A program made the translations under genes and the position numbers. A stretch of 64,000 nt of DNA from Posidonia oceanica (lineage: Eukaryota > Streptophyta > Magnoliopsida > Alismatales > Posidoniaceae): contig JAZBRS010000075.1 of assembly GCA_037176725.1 (NCBI GenBank), positions 71,364,001 to 71,428,000 on the forward strand, written 5' to 3'. Positions within the stretch are counted from its first letter, which is position 1. Each line of letters starts with the position of its first letter. Shown here one piece after another: positions 10,291 through 21,700 of this stretch. A model generated the notes under the pieces. The model was not told the origin of the DNA and searched no databases. It saw nothing but the letters and a program-made list of their open reading frames with translations.

Positions 10291-12036
10291 GTGCTCGCAG
10301 CACGTACTCCTGTGGTTATTGATTTAACTCAGGACACCCATCGCGTACCTTACAGCTATGCCATAGAAATGTGTGCGGAAGTAACGCGATCGGGGAGGGT
10401 CTACAGACCCCTAGCACCGGTAGTTAGGCCAAACTACCCAAAACCTGCTATGCCCCCACCCTCTAGCCAACGCATAGCAGACCAAGCCTCTAGTCAGCCT
10501 ATAGTAAACCAAATCCCTGCCCAACCTGTAGCAAGCCAGGCCTTTACCCAATCCCCTGTGACTGTCCCTTTAGAGCTTGCCAAAGCTACCCCTCCTGCTG
10601 CCAAGAAAAACCAACCTAAGGCTGACATAACCTCCCAACTTAAGAAGGTCAAAGCCGACATTTCCATTTGGGACCTAATCCACACCTCTGCCGAGCACTG
10701 CGAAGCTTTTCTTCGCGTGTTCCAAGCCGCTCGTGTGTCCCAGTCTATTGAGCCTTCAGCCTTGGAAAGCATGGTAGGGATGATCGCGGAGCCCCAGGTC
10801 AACTCTTTTACAAGTGATGAACTGCCTCCGGCGAGGATTAATCACAATCAACCCATGTTCGTCACGGTTCAGTTCAAAAACTTTCGCATTCCTCTAACGC
10901 TGGTTGATAATGGGTCAGGCCTTAATGTCTGCCCCTTGCGTACTGCAACTAAGCTCGGATTCAAAGCCGAGGATATCACACCAGCCATAAAAGGAATGAC
11001 AGCTTTTGACAACACCCACCATGATGCTCTAGGGATCCTGATTATTCCTCTTGCCATTGGCCCGGTCGTATTCGATGTAGAATTCTATGTCGTCGACTTG
11101 AAACCAAACTTTAACTTTCTGCTTGGGCACCCTTGGCTCCACAAGCATCAGGCCCTTCCCTCGACCCTCCATCGCATGATAAAATACCGTCGTGGCGATG
11201 ATGTCATTGTCGTCATGGTGGAGAACTTTGAGAAGGAGCGGATCGAGGCAGTCTCCCCCGTCTCTTCACAAACCATCCCTTTTGACCCTGAAACTTCCAA
11301 TGCTTTGTATCACGTTAATCGGTGTGAGCCGGTTAACTTCATTCCTGATCTTGAACGTGTCAACTCCTTGGCCGTTCACAACAACCCCTTTCGAATGGTC
11401 GAGAATGTATGTCACAGATGGGGTTATGTAAAGGATACACCGCTCGGGCGTCACGGCCAGGGGATCACAGAGCCAATCGTAGCAGTGGAGCGGAGAAAAT
11501 CTAAAGGCCTCGGTTATGAGCCCAAGCCCAACGAAGATGACTGCTTTCAGCTGAAGGATCAGAAGACAGTCATCCCCAAGGACCTCACTAATTTCACCAG
11601 CGCAGGAATTCTGGGATCAACTGATGGTCAAGCCGCTGTGCCGGCAGAAGATTGGGTCTGCATTGAGGACTACTACTCGGATGAGGAGCAGTCTGGTGCA
11701 GTAGAGGCAGTCCCAACTGATGGCAAAGCTCTGATCATCACAGAGGCACCTCGATCGATTTGTTTGGCCCTACCCTCAACAGATACAGTAGACAACTCAG
11801 TAGACTCTGTGGCAGGACTGACAAGTTTTCACATTTCTACAGCCACATCTGTATCACAAGCACAAGCAGCAGTGGCAGCTCAGAAATCAGGGACACTCCT
11901 TCAGGCACAGTCAAGCAGGCTACCTACGGTCACAGTCGCATCAGTACCGCTGTCACTCTCTCTGGAGGGACAGTCAGTGAGTTCAGTCAGCAGCGCGACT
12001 CAGCCCACTTCAGCAGTCGCATCACAAAGAATGTAG
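10291..12036 (+). pseudogene. pro: Retropepsin (aspartic protease) with G-patch-like motif, element A
   Basis: An open stretch of 581 codons follows the gag remnant in the same frame as the knuckle. A conserved 'ISIWDLIHTSAEHCEAFLRV' segment (about residues 128-147) precedes the protease. The catalytic motif is VDNGSGLNVCPL (D206-N-G-S), a DNGS variant of D-T/S-G seen in this lineage. 'FNFLLGHPWLHKHQALPSTL' marks the C-terminal flap and wall region. At about residues 375-410 a glycine-rich G-patch-like stretch follows (LGRHGQGITEP ... KSKGLGYEP), a known companion of proteases in plant Tat elements. The protease would cleave Gag-Pol inside the particle. It ends at a TAG (12034), after which homology becomes poor. 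Confidence 0.85.
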
Positions 12037-13440
12037 CTGGCGCCGTCCGCTACACATCTTCCTTCCGCAAAACAGCAACTCTCGTGGCAGGCCCCCATGG
12101 CGTCAAAGGCCGCACCCTCACTGTCACAACCAGATGCAGAGGTCCAGTTGAGCAGCATAGTCTCCCAACCCTTGGGCCCTCAGAAGAGCACCTCTGCCTG
12201 CCCTCCAACAGCAATAGTGACCCTGCCAGCGTACCCATCTGCGGTCCCACTGACCAGTCTGTTTGGATCTCCGATGTTGAAGCTGCCGCAATCAGGCGCA
12301 CCCGTGAGCCGAACCATACAAACATCAAGGGCGGTAATCCATCTTGCAGCCGGGCCAGAGCCGTAGGCCCCCGGCGCCTACTACGTCAACTCACCCTCGG
12401 ATGAGGAGGAAGGAGTGGCAGTAGAAGCCCAGGTTGATTCATGGATGGGAGACTTAGAGCTACTATATCAGGAACAGCTCAAGTCGATAGCAGAAGACCT
12501 GGCAGAGCACCAAGCTGCAAAAAGAAAAGGGAAAGTCGTGATTAAGGACCCTCCTCTGCAGGAAGACCATGCCTCTATCATGGTCTTAGAAGAAGACTCA
12601 GCAGCATCGAACTCCCCTAGACCAGATGAGCTCATCACTTTGCAACCAGAAGGCGGGTCTAGGTGGTTTGTACAACACATGCCTCACTCAAGCAGTGTAG
12701 CAAGCGGTAGTGCCCAGATCAGCCACCAGTCTGACTTACCCTCCACAAATACATTAGAAGATTCGAAGGAGGAAGCACTAGCAGTCCAAACATCAGCAGC
12801 AACAGAGCAGAAAGCAGAATCAGTAACAGAGTTGTCAGCAGCCTCAGTAGCTGGGCCATCAGCAGTGCCATTGACAGAATCAGCAGGGCCATCAGCAGAT
12901 CCAGTAACAGAGCACTGAGCAGAATCAGTCAGGCCAGAGCAGATAAAAGAAGTAGCCAGGATGGAGGTCGCGCACTGAGGTTACAAGAACACTCGAGTAA
13001 GCATGACCATCCTAAAGCGTCACCAGGGCCAGGCAGCGGAACATATACACTCTTTCAACATCACAAATCCTTCTTTTGACAAAGAGATCCTCTCAGAACT
13101 TATTGCCTATGGAGAGGAGGATGATACGGGCAAGGATGAGATTGACGAACCATTGCTCGAGTTCTGGCCCTATGACGACGATCCAGAAGGCCCCAACCTC
13201 CATGTTGAAGAAGAAACAGAGGTTGTTAATATCGGCACAACTAAAGAAGTCAGAGAAGTTCGCATCAGTGCCCAGCTCTCCCCCCAGGCTCAAGCAGAGT
13301 TCATCGCATTCCTGAAGGAGTATGCGGATGTCTTCGCCTGGAGTTATGAAGATATGGTCGGCCTGGATGTAGAAATAGTGGTGCACAATCTGCCTTTGAA
13401 TCCAGATGCCAAGCCAGTAAAGTAGAAACTGAGGAGATGG
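12037..13440 (+). pseudogene. Linker between protease and reverse transcriptase, element A
   Basis: From 12037 to 12414 I see no reliable coding signal. From 12415 an acidic, serine/alanine-rich linker is readable (repeats of the type AESVTELSAASVAGPSAV), with a TGA at 12916. From 13003 the conserved segment before the reverse transcriptase is present: an acidic stretch, then 'VRISAQLSPQAQAEFIAFLK', 'YADVFAWSYEDMVGLD' and 'HNLPLNPDAKPVK', ending in TAG at 13423. C has glutamine in the matching 'KPVKQKLRR', so this TAG is best explained as CAG to TAG. Ogre elements are reported to carry an intron between protease and reverse transcriptase; 12037-12414 would be the place to look, but I cannot define splice sites. 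Confidence 0.6.
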
Positions 13441-13878
13441 TGACCGCAGTGGCTGCTTATGATCAAAGAAGAGATCATGAAACAGCACAAAGTCAATTTC
13501 CTGAAGGTCGTCCTTTATCCTGAGTGGTTGGCAAACATTGTACCTGTGCCCAAGAAAGATGGCCGAGTCCAGATCTGTATCGACTATAGGGACCTAAACA
13601 AGGTGAGTTCCAAGGACGACTTCCCATTGCCTTACATTGACGTCCTAGTCGACAATACAGCGGGCCAAAAGATGCTCTCCTTCATGGACAGCTTTTCTGG
13701 TTATAACCAGATCAGAATGGCAGAAGAAGACATAGAAAAGACTTCATTTATCACCCCCTGGGGAGTCTTCTACTACCAAGTTATGCCGTTTGGACTGAAG
13801 AATGCTGGCGCAACCTATCAGAGGGCCATGACTGCGCTGTTCCACGACCTCATGCACCAAGAAGTTGAGGTCTATGTG
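13441..13878 (+). pseudogene. pol: Reverse transcriptase fingers/palm, element A
   Basis: The conserved blocks appear in order: 'WLANIVPVPKKDGRVQICID', 'YRDLN', 'DDFPLPYIDVLVDNTAG', 'FMDSFSGYNQIRM' (first catalytic Asp), 'FITPWGVFYYQVMPFGLKNA' and 'ATYQRAM'. The catalytic YVDD box is destroyed: after Tyr-Val (13873-13878) one base is missing and the Asp-Asp codons lie in the next frame. A TGA at 13441 lies just upstream in frame. The normal role is copying element RNA into DNA in the cytoplasmic particle. This copy cannot encode an active enzyme as it stands. Confidence 0.9.
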
Positions 13879-14588
13879 ATGATATGATTGCAAAAACCAA
13901 AGAGCCTGAAGATCATCTAGCCTGTTTGAAGACGCTCTTTGACCGTCTGCGAAAGTACAAGCTGTGCCTCAACCCTAATAAATGTGTATTCGGGGTGTCT
14001 TCTGGCAAACTGCTGGGCTACATTGTTAGGCAAAGGGGGATTGAAGTGGACCCGATGAAGGCCAAGGCCATCATGGATATGCCACCCCCTCGAACTGGAA
14101 AGGAGGTCAGGGGTCTGCTTGGGCGTTTACAATATATCAGTCGCTTCATTGCACAGCTTACGCCCATCTGTGAGCCAATATTCAAGCTCCTGAAGAAGAA
14201 TGCACAAATTGATTGGAGCGAGGAGTGTCAGGCTGCATTTGCCAAGATCAAGCAGCTATTGATTAAGCCTCCTGTCTTGGTTCCCCCCACACTAGGGAGA
14301 CCTTTACTTCTCTACCTTTCTACTACGCAGCATTCCATGGGCGCCGTCTTGGGCCAACATGATGAATCCGGTAGAAAGGAGCATGCCATTTACTACCTGA
14401 GCAAGAAGTTCAATGAATGCGAAGCCAAGTACAGTACATTAGAGAAGACCTACCTATCTCTTGTCTGGGCTGCACAGAAGTTAAGGCACTACATGATGGC
14501 ATACCCAGTTCAACTCTTATGCCGGCATGATTCCATCAAGTTTCTCTTTCAAAAACCGGCCATGGTAGGCAGATGTGTTAAGTGGTAG
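13879..14588 (+). pseudogene. pol: Reverse transcriptase thumb and first RNase H, element A
   Basis: Downstream of the frameshift the frame gives the end of the palm (DDMIAK), 'LGYIVRQRGIEVDPMKAKAI', 'RGLLGRLQYISRFI' and the Ty3/gypsy RNase H region ('PLLLYLSTTQHSMGAVLGQH', 'AIYYLSKKF', 'YSTLEKTYLSLVWAAQKLRH'). It ends with TAG at 14586 where C has glutamine (ARWQLLL). In Tat elements this first RNase H is usually degenerate and the second domain downstream is thought to take over. The piece continues in frame into the next segment. Confidence 0.88.
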
Positions 14589-15600
14589 GTGCTACTGTCT
14601 CAGTACGATATCACCTTTGTCACTCAAAAGTCTATGAAGGGCCAAGCTATGGCAAACCATCTTGCTGATCTCCCACTACCTGAATATCAGCCACTCCAGA
14701 CGCAGTTCCCAAATGAAGGCATTCTATTTGCAATGGAGGACTCTGAAGAGAAAGACCCTGAAGATCAGGAACAATGGCAGTTATACTTTGATGGTGCTGT
14801 GAACAAGAAAGGCCGAGGCATAGGCGCAGTGCTGACAACGCCTCAGGGACAGATGATTCCCTTTGCCAGGAAGCTGACCTTCAGATGCACCAATAACGAG
14901 GCAGAATATGAGGCATGCATCCTAGGACTGAATGTCACCCTCAAGCATGAGGTGCAGAAGCTGCTGGTGCATGGTGATGCTATGCTGGTGATCTCTCAAG
15001 TCAATGGCGAGTGGAAGACAAAAGATCCAAAGCTACTGCCATATCATGAACACCTGCTGAAGCTGATAGAACAGTTTGCGAGCATCCGCTTCACATACAT
15101 GAACCGAGCAAGGAACGCATATGTAGATGCGTTGGCAATCCTGGCGTCCTGGCTCAGCATACTTGAAGACAGCACAATGGATGTATCTGTTACTCGCATA
15201 GAGCAGCCTGCGCACTGTATGACCATAGAAGAGGCAGATCCAGCAGAGGAGCAGCCCTGGTACCAAGATATAAAAGCTTTCCTGGACTCTGGCAGCTTTC
15301 CACCCGGTACCTCAGCAACAGACAAAAGAACTCTGACGCGTCTGGCGTCAAAATATGTATTAGGGGCGGGGCAGTTGTACAAGAGATCATACAATCAAAT
15401 GCTCTTGCACTGCCTGAACAAATCAAAGGTTGATACGCTGATGCTTCAAGTGCATGCGGGGACCTGCGGCCCGCACATGAACAGTGTCCTCCTGGCCAAG
15501 AAGATAATGCTTCAAGGATACTTTTGGCTAACTATGGAAGCAGACTACTGCCGGTTTGTGCACAGATGCCCCAACAGCCAGTTCATGGCAACTTTATTCT
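14589..15600 (+). pseudogene. pol: Archaeal-type RNase H and integrase zinc-binding region, element A
   Basis: The second RNase H, a hallmark of the Tat lineage, is readable with all four acidic residues: D in 'LYFDGAVNKKG', E in 'NNEAEYEACILG', D in 'LVHGDAMLVIS' and D in 'VDALAILASW'. After a linker comes the HHCC zinc-binding region of integrase: 'HAGTCGPHMNSVLLAKK' and 'GYFWLTMEADYCRFVHRCPN'. The last zinc ligand is lost, because the second Cys of C-x2-C reads as Ser (CPNS). Near 15590 the frame shifts before the integrase core. The RNase H would remove template RNA and the zinc region would help integrase multimerise. Confidence 0.88.
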
Positions 15601-16495
15601 GGCGCCCCCTCAAGAATTGCATAGCATGTCGTCACCATGGCCCTTCTCCACCTGAGGGATTGATGTCATTGGCGCCATCCACCCTGCAGCTTCCAATGGT
15701 CATCGTTACATTCTGGTAGCGATTGATTACTTTACCAAGTGGGTGGAAGTGACCTCTTACAAAACAGTAACTGCCGTGGCTACGAAAAAGTTCATCAGAA
15801 ATAATATCATAGCCCGGTATGGGGTCCCGCATGCAATCATCTCTGACAATGGCACAAATTTCATTACTAAGAGGATTGAAGACTATCTGCAGAGCTTCAG
15901 CATCAAACACCACAGATCCTCGCCTTATCGGCCGTAGATGAACGGTGCAGTAGAGTCCGCCAACAAAAACCTGGTTAAAATTCTGAAGAAGATGGCGGAA
16001 ACTCATAAGGACTGGCACGACAAGCTTCCTTACGCACTCTGGGCGTATAGGACATCTGTCCGGACTTCAACAGGTGCCACCCCATACTCTCTAGTGTATG
16101 GCATGGAGGCGGTGTTGCCTATCGAGGTAGAGATCCCGTCGCTGCGAATCTTACGGGAAGTTGAGTTGGAAGAAGCAGAATGGGTCGAAGACCGCTGCGT
16201 CCAACTGAATCTGATTGATGATTACAGACTGCAAGCTATGCATAAGGCTCACTACTACCAAAAGAGAATAGCCAGGTCATACTTAAAAAAGGTTCAGCCA
16301 AGAGGCTTCCAGTCAAGGGACCTTGTTCTATGCGCCATTCACTTGCCTGATGGTCGGGGGAAATTCCGACCTAACTGGCGTGGCTCCTTTGTGGTCAAAC
16401 AAGTCTTTTCGGGCGGCGCTGTAACCTTGGATATGGATCAGGTCGAGCAGTCTAAGCCCGTCAACCTATGCTACCTCAAGAAGTACTATCAGTAG
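15601..16495 (+). pseudogene. pol: Integrase core and C-terminal region, element A
   Basis: The core starts with 'GIDVIGAIHPAASNGHRYIL' (first Asp) and 'AIDYFTKWVEV', then 'GVPHAIISDNGTNF' (second Asp) and 'NGAVESANKNLVKIL' (Glu), so the D,D-35-E set can be traced. It is broken by a TGA at about 15653, a frameshift near 15720 and a TAG at 15935 where C has glutamine (SPYYPQGNG). The C-terminal part ('LPYALWAYRTSVRTSTGATP', 'GKFRPNWRGSFVVKQVF', 'YLKKYYQ') is intact and ends at TAG 16493. There is no chromodomain. The closest relative in the window is the integrase end of D at 51115. Confidence 0.9.
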
Positions 16496-17914
16496 CCGGG
16501 GCAGCCCCATTGCATTCTCATCCTACCTGCATCTCCTATTTTGCTTCTTGCATCTCTATTCTTGTACACTTGCTTATGCTTCTTCTATCCTTCTCATACA
16601 CTTCCATCGCATTTCGTCCTTTCCAAACATCATCTCTTTTCAAATCATCATCGTCATCCTCACAAATCATGCATTGCATTTTCTACTCGGTGATGAAAAT
16701 CGGAAGTGCTTGCCTGCTCTGGAAAGAGTCCACCTTGCCTCACCCGGCACTACTCAGATGTCTTAGCTAGTGAGGGAGCCACCACCAATCAGGACAGGCG
16801 AACTACCCAAACTCATAGGACATACACTTCTAAGGGAGAAAAAATGCTAGGATGTGAGTTCAAAGAAGAGAGAATAGACATCTAGGCTTGGGCATATCAA
16901 AAGAAACTGAAGGCGAAGACAGAAGCCGGCCCTAGAGATAGGGGTGTGCAGTCTAACCTTGCTTCTTCAGCTCATCTCAAAGGAGACCCAAAGCCCACAT
17001 CCATTACAACCTAAACACCCTTCCTTTTTGCCTCCAAAATTGGGATAGCATAAGCTAAAAAAAAAGGAGAAAAAGAAGTCAAACAAGCAAAAAAGAAGAG
17101 AAAAAGAAAAGCAAGCAAAAAAAAAGGAAGAAAAAAAAAGAGAAAAAGAAAGGGGTTGGACAAAAATCAGCCCAAAAATACAGGCAATATCATCCCCCCA
17201 TACCTTAGAAGAAAACCAAGGGTGTAAGCCTAAACAGTTCATAACTACCCACCTCAAAAGCAGACACTTACCATCTCCTAGCTAGGGGCAGAGAAAGCCT
17301 GCACACCCATGAGGGAGAAAACAAAAAAAGAGGGTAGAAAAAGTAGGTGTAGGTTCTGAGAGTTTGGCAGTAACCTATCCTAACCACACCACCAGCTGAA
17401 TACTGCCAACACCCGTTCCGGAGTGCCACCAGCAAGCGAAGAGTCCAAGTAGGGCCCAGTGAGTCAAGAACCACTCCCTTCCTATGCAGTAGGTACCAAA
17501 GCACTCCGTATGCTGAGGGCAAAGCATACTAATCATATCTTAAGCATGTCAACTTGCATCATACATACCTACATCTCCAATCATCCCATTTTCTTTCCAG
17601 TCTTTCCGCTCTGCAACTTGCCTCGGTTCTGAGACAATACTTCTTGCCAAGCACGCGTTGACGCCGCTCGAGCTGCGCTGGTCCAGAACTCCTGCCAGTC
17701 CTCACCCCCATGTCAATAGAATCACCCCTGCTTATGTGTGCTTAGCTGCTTTGTTCTGATATTAACTACTAAATATATTGAATTGCTTTACCAGCTTCAG
17801 ATTCTGCTTTCAGTTAGCGATTATATGCCTGTGTGATCTGACTATCTACAGCATTGATAATAGGTACCTTGGAGAATCTGCAGCATCTGTCTGTTTCACC
17901 CTACGGCCTGCGTC
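16496..17914 (+). other. Non-coding 3' region of A, collinear with D
   Basis: No gene is supported. It contains an A-rich tract (about 17040-17160). Several stretches also occur downstream of D's integrase in the same order: 'GTGAGGGAGCCACCA' (about 16770; D 52005), 'GGCCCTAGAGA' (about 16930; D 52183), 'AGTAGGTGTAGGT' (about 17342; D 52410) and 'ATGCTGAGGGCAA' (about 17511; D 52588). Conservation between divergent copies suggests a structural or packaging role, but this is inference. Confidence 0.6.
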
Positions 17915-18731
17915 ATGGCTTATCCCACTCTTGAAACCCCAGTGCACTGTTCCGAAACCCTGTGGGTTGGATTGGCAAGCTTACCCAGGAAGACTACAAA
18001 AAGCTGCACCTCTAGGGCATACCAACAAAACTGCTGAAGGCGGCTGATGTCGAAGTAAGCCGACACCTTCTGTGCGCTACCGCAAGATTCTGGGAGCCGA
18101 CGCACCATGTCTTCCGCTTCGGAAGGACAGAGCTAACACCAACATTGGAAGAGGTGCGCCACATCTGTGGCTTCTCCCGACTGATGGGACCGCCCATCTT
18201 CATGAGGCGTGACAAGTACATAGCGGTCCTTTGCAAACTATCTAGGCTATCTACTGACCGATGCCAACAAAGACTAATCTGCACCAGCGGCCTCACGCCC
18301 ATGCTATGCCTGCATTACTTTGACGAGATCATAGACAAGCGTGCTGAGCTCGAAGATGATCTGTGGCTTCGGGGATTTGTCACCCGATTTCTAGGCGAGC
18401 TGATATTCACTCACGGCCGGATGACAGTTGCGATAGAAATTGCTGAAATCGCACTAGCTGTGGTGACTAGGCAGATAGACCTGGCACCAGTTGTCTTGGC
18501 TCAAACATACCGCAGGCTGGATCGCATCTCCCACCGCCGCCGCCACTTCCACAGCTGCGGAGTGCTAATACAGATCTGGCTGGCTGCACATCTTGAACTG
18601 GACTTACTGCGCCCCCGGGCAATGCCATCGAGACTTATTGCAACAGTGGCCATGCTAGAACAATCAAGAGCATCCCAAAAGAATACAATAAGCTATCAGA
18701 ACTGACGGACGACACTGTAGCATGGCGCATC
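17915..18731 (+). pseudogene. Accessory ORF of A, plant mobile domain/DUF7745-like, N-terminal part
   Basis: Starting at the ATG at 17915, after an early frameshift and a TAG at about 18013, the sequence reads 'FWEPTHHVFRFGRTELTPTL', 'EEVRHICGF', 'YFDEIIDKRAELEDDLWLRG', 'EIALAVVTRQIDLAPVVLAQ' and 'GVLIQIWLAAHLELD'. This is the recognisable pattern of DUF7745/plant mobile domain proteins that accompany plant gypsy elements; their biochemical role is unknown. A further one-base frameshift lies in the CCCCCGGG run near 18610. Solo LTR B interrupts the gene at 18731, and the rest lies at 24666-25054. It is in the same direction as gag-pol, unlike the related ORF at 1-648, which is antisense to its element. 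Confidence 0.72.
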
Positions 18732-21700
18732 TGTAGCGATCCCGATCGGAATCAGGCTCGCTGAATATAGCGGCGATTGAGGTCCGAGGAAGAGGCTCAA
18801 CTCGAAAAACACTTAAAATCGAGGAGAAAAAGGGAAGATAAGACAAATCAGAGTCGCCACCACGTCTATTAACGGAAGACGAGGAAAACCGGGGTAATGC
18901 GTGAATAAACGCGCAAAACCGAGCAAGGGATGCAAAGCAAAGCAATGCAAAGGAAAACAAGTGCAAGCAAATGCAAATTAGATGACTCTAGCCTAGGATA
19001 AGGGCAGTACGGTCATTGCGGGCCAAAAGACAGGGTAAGGACTCCTGTTACGTGCGGGGAAGGTGTTAGGCACCCCCGACACGCCCGAAAATCGGTCTTT
19101 CTAGGCTTACGCTCGCATACGCAGAGAAATACAGGATTGAATGCCTATGTGCCTATAAATGCCTGAATGAATGCTCAAGGTGTGCTCTAAGTGGGAAGAA
19201 GCAAAGCAAGGAAGTAAACGTGCTCTCTAAGCGCTCAGCTACGCTGTCTGTGTTCCGAACCAGGCGAAACCTAGCTCGTGAGAACTCCAGGCAGTAAGCA
19301 TCACAGCCCTATATGCAAATGCAAGCGAGAAAACAAAACAGCGAGAAAACCATGTAATGCGACCGACATGCAAGGGAAAACGGCGCAAAACACGCAAAAC
19401 GAGACGAGAAAACAGAATGGCACGCAAAACAGAGCAAAGGAATAAAAATGGCATGTAAAACGAGCGAGAAAGCAAGGCAGCGCGCAAAACAAGGCAAGAA
19501 AACAGAAGGGCACGCAAAACGGTGCCAAACGAGGACGGGCACACAAAACGGTGCCAAAACATCGAAGCAAAACCTCGGAAAAGCCGTGCAAATGCAAGAA
19601 TGCAGAAAGAGATTAGAAGAGGCCAAAGGGGAGTCAAAACAACGTGTGTGTAAGAACAGACGTTGTTTAGGACCACTCGGAGTAGGCGTGAAGACCTACT
19701 GAGGGGAGAGGGGGCAAACGGAAGGATTACCACCTCTTTGCGACTGTTTCCCACTAAACCGTTCCACAGTGTGTCTCACATGCTGCCCAAAGCTCGCGAT
19801 GCGATCGGATCGTGGAAAAGGGGGAAGAAAGTCACATAAAGTGGCAAATCCAGGGAGAACGCAACACAAAATGCACAGGGGAACGCGAAACGAGGATCTG
19901 AATAGACAAGCGGAAAGGGGAAGTCCTATTCTACATGCTCAAAGAGACAGAAAGCGAAAACAAGGAAAACTGTGCAAATGGCATGCAAATGAATGCGATG
20001 CAGGGGTTCAGGAGGTCGTACCTGGAGATCCGGGAGCCTGATCTGAAATCTGTCTGGTCCATGCTGAAGAGCGCCTCGCCGCGGTCGCCTGGGCAGCTTA
20101 CTTGAGAAGATCCAACGGCCGGATCAGAAGATATCGCAGCTTCAAGACAGAAGGGCCAGAACAGGGGAGAAGAACAGATCTAGGTGTTCAGGAGGTCCTA
20201 GGGATGTGTAAAAGGTCCTCCCAAGTGAAAGGGAGCTAAAAGTGCCTAGTGTATGCAGAAAGATGCTAGAATGCAAGACTAGATGAATGCAACACCACTC
20301 TGAGCCTAGTCTTGCATTCAAAAGCAAGAAAAAGAAAGAGAAGTGACTTGGGAAAAACCAGGAGTTCAGAAGGCATTTTGAAAAAGAAAAGAGGTTAAAA
20401 ATGCAAATTTCCCAGAAAACAGGGTTCCGTGGGAAAGGATTTTGAAAATAGGGGAAGATAGAGGTCTATTTGGCAAAAGACTAGGCTCAGAGTGGTGTTT
20501 TAAAAGGAGGGCATGCTTTAAAAGAGGATTTGAAAGCAAAAAGGGATCAGAAAGCAATTTTGGAAAAACTGGGGTCTAGAATGCAAATTTTCCAGAAAAC
20601 TAGGTTCTGGGGAGTCTGGGAATACTAGTGGAGGGTCCATATGAAATTTGGTAAGCATAGGAGCTAAGATGCAACCTAGGGGCAAAATGGTCTTTTCACA
20701 TGATTTTTTTTAAAGGTGCGGGGACCTATGTGTGATTTTGAAACCATGCAGGGGCTAAAAATGCAATTTAGTATGGAAAATATGCTCTGAAAATCAAATA
20801 ACAGGACTGCAGTGTGATTTTTGGAAAATACAGGGTTAAAAATGCAATATAATAAGCTAAAATGCATGCAGCACAGTTACTGTCCATTTAAAATGGACCT
20901 ATCTGCAAATGTGCAAAAACAGAGGGTAAAATATGCAATGCAGTATGCAAAATAAAAAAATAAATCCTAAGTTCTACAGTGCATGGGACTTAAATGCAAA
21001 AATAAAAACATGCAGGGGGCCAGACTGCAATACAGTATGGTAAAGTTAATGCATTTAAATGAAATGATTTAGTGCAGGACTTACATGCAAAATACGGAAA
21101 CAGAGGGGCTAAAATGCAAAATATTACAACAACACAGCATAGTAAATGGACCTACTTGCAAATACTGAAAACCATAAACAGATCATGCAATTTAGCATAG
21201 CATTTAATTAAAACCAAGCAGAATAAATAGAATAAGGACTGGAATGTAAAAATGAAAAAACTTAGGACAGATATGCAATATTTACTTAAAAACTTTATAA
21301 ACAGAAAAATAAGTAAACAGTAAACGGCCGACGGCCGTGAGCACTGTAGCAGCAAGCTGCCAGTGCTCGCGACCGCTGGCACAGGGCTGCTGGAGACGTG
21401 CTGTCCGGCGGAGGCGCTGCTCCTGGGGTCGACGGAGGCAGGGAGACGATCGGCGAGGGACGACGATGCCTGGAACGCGCCGGAATGCTCGCCGGAGGTC
21501 TGCAGGACTTCTGGGACTCGGTCCGGCCACTCGACGCAGCGGAACTGCGTTCTGAGGACCGGAGGAGTCTCCTGCCGTCTGTGCGGAGCTCCGGGGATCA
21601 CGGGGGTCGCGTTCCACTGGTCGAATCGTCGCGAAGACCGGAGAACGTCGCCGGAGAAGACGACCGGACCGGCGAGTCGAAACGGAACAGGGGGGCCAGA

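Noticed and set aside
12037..12414. A separate small gene between A's protease and polymerase regions
   Set aside because: The open frames here differ from the gag-pol frame, show no domain and have serine/threonine-rich composition expected from an out-of-frame linker.
17268..17522. Small minus-strand ORF with hydrophobic stretches after A's integrase
   Set aside because: It falls in a non-coding region that is conserved with D in nucleotide landmarks but not in reading frame.
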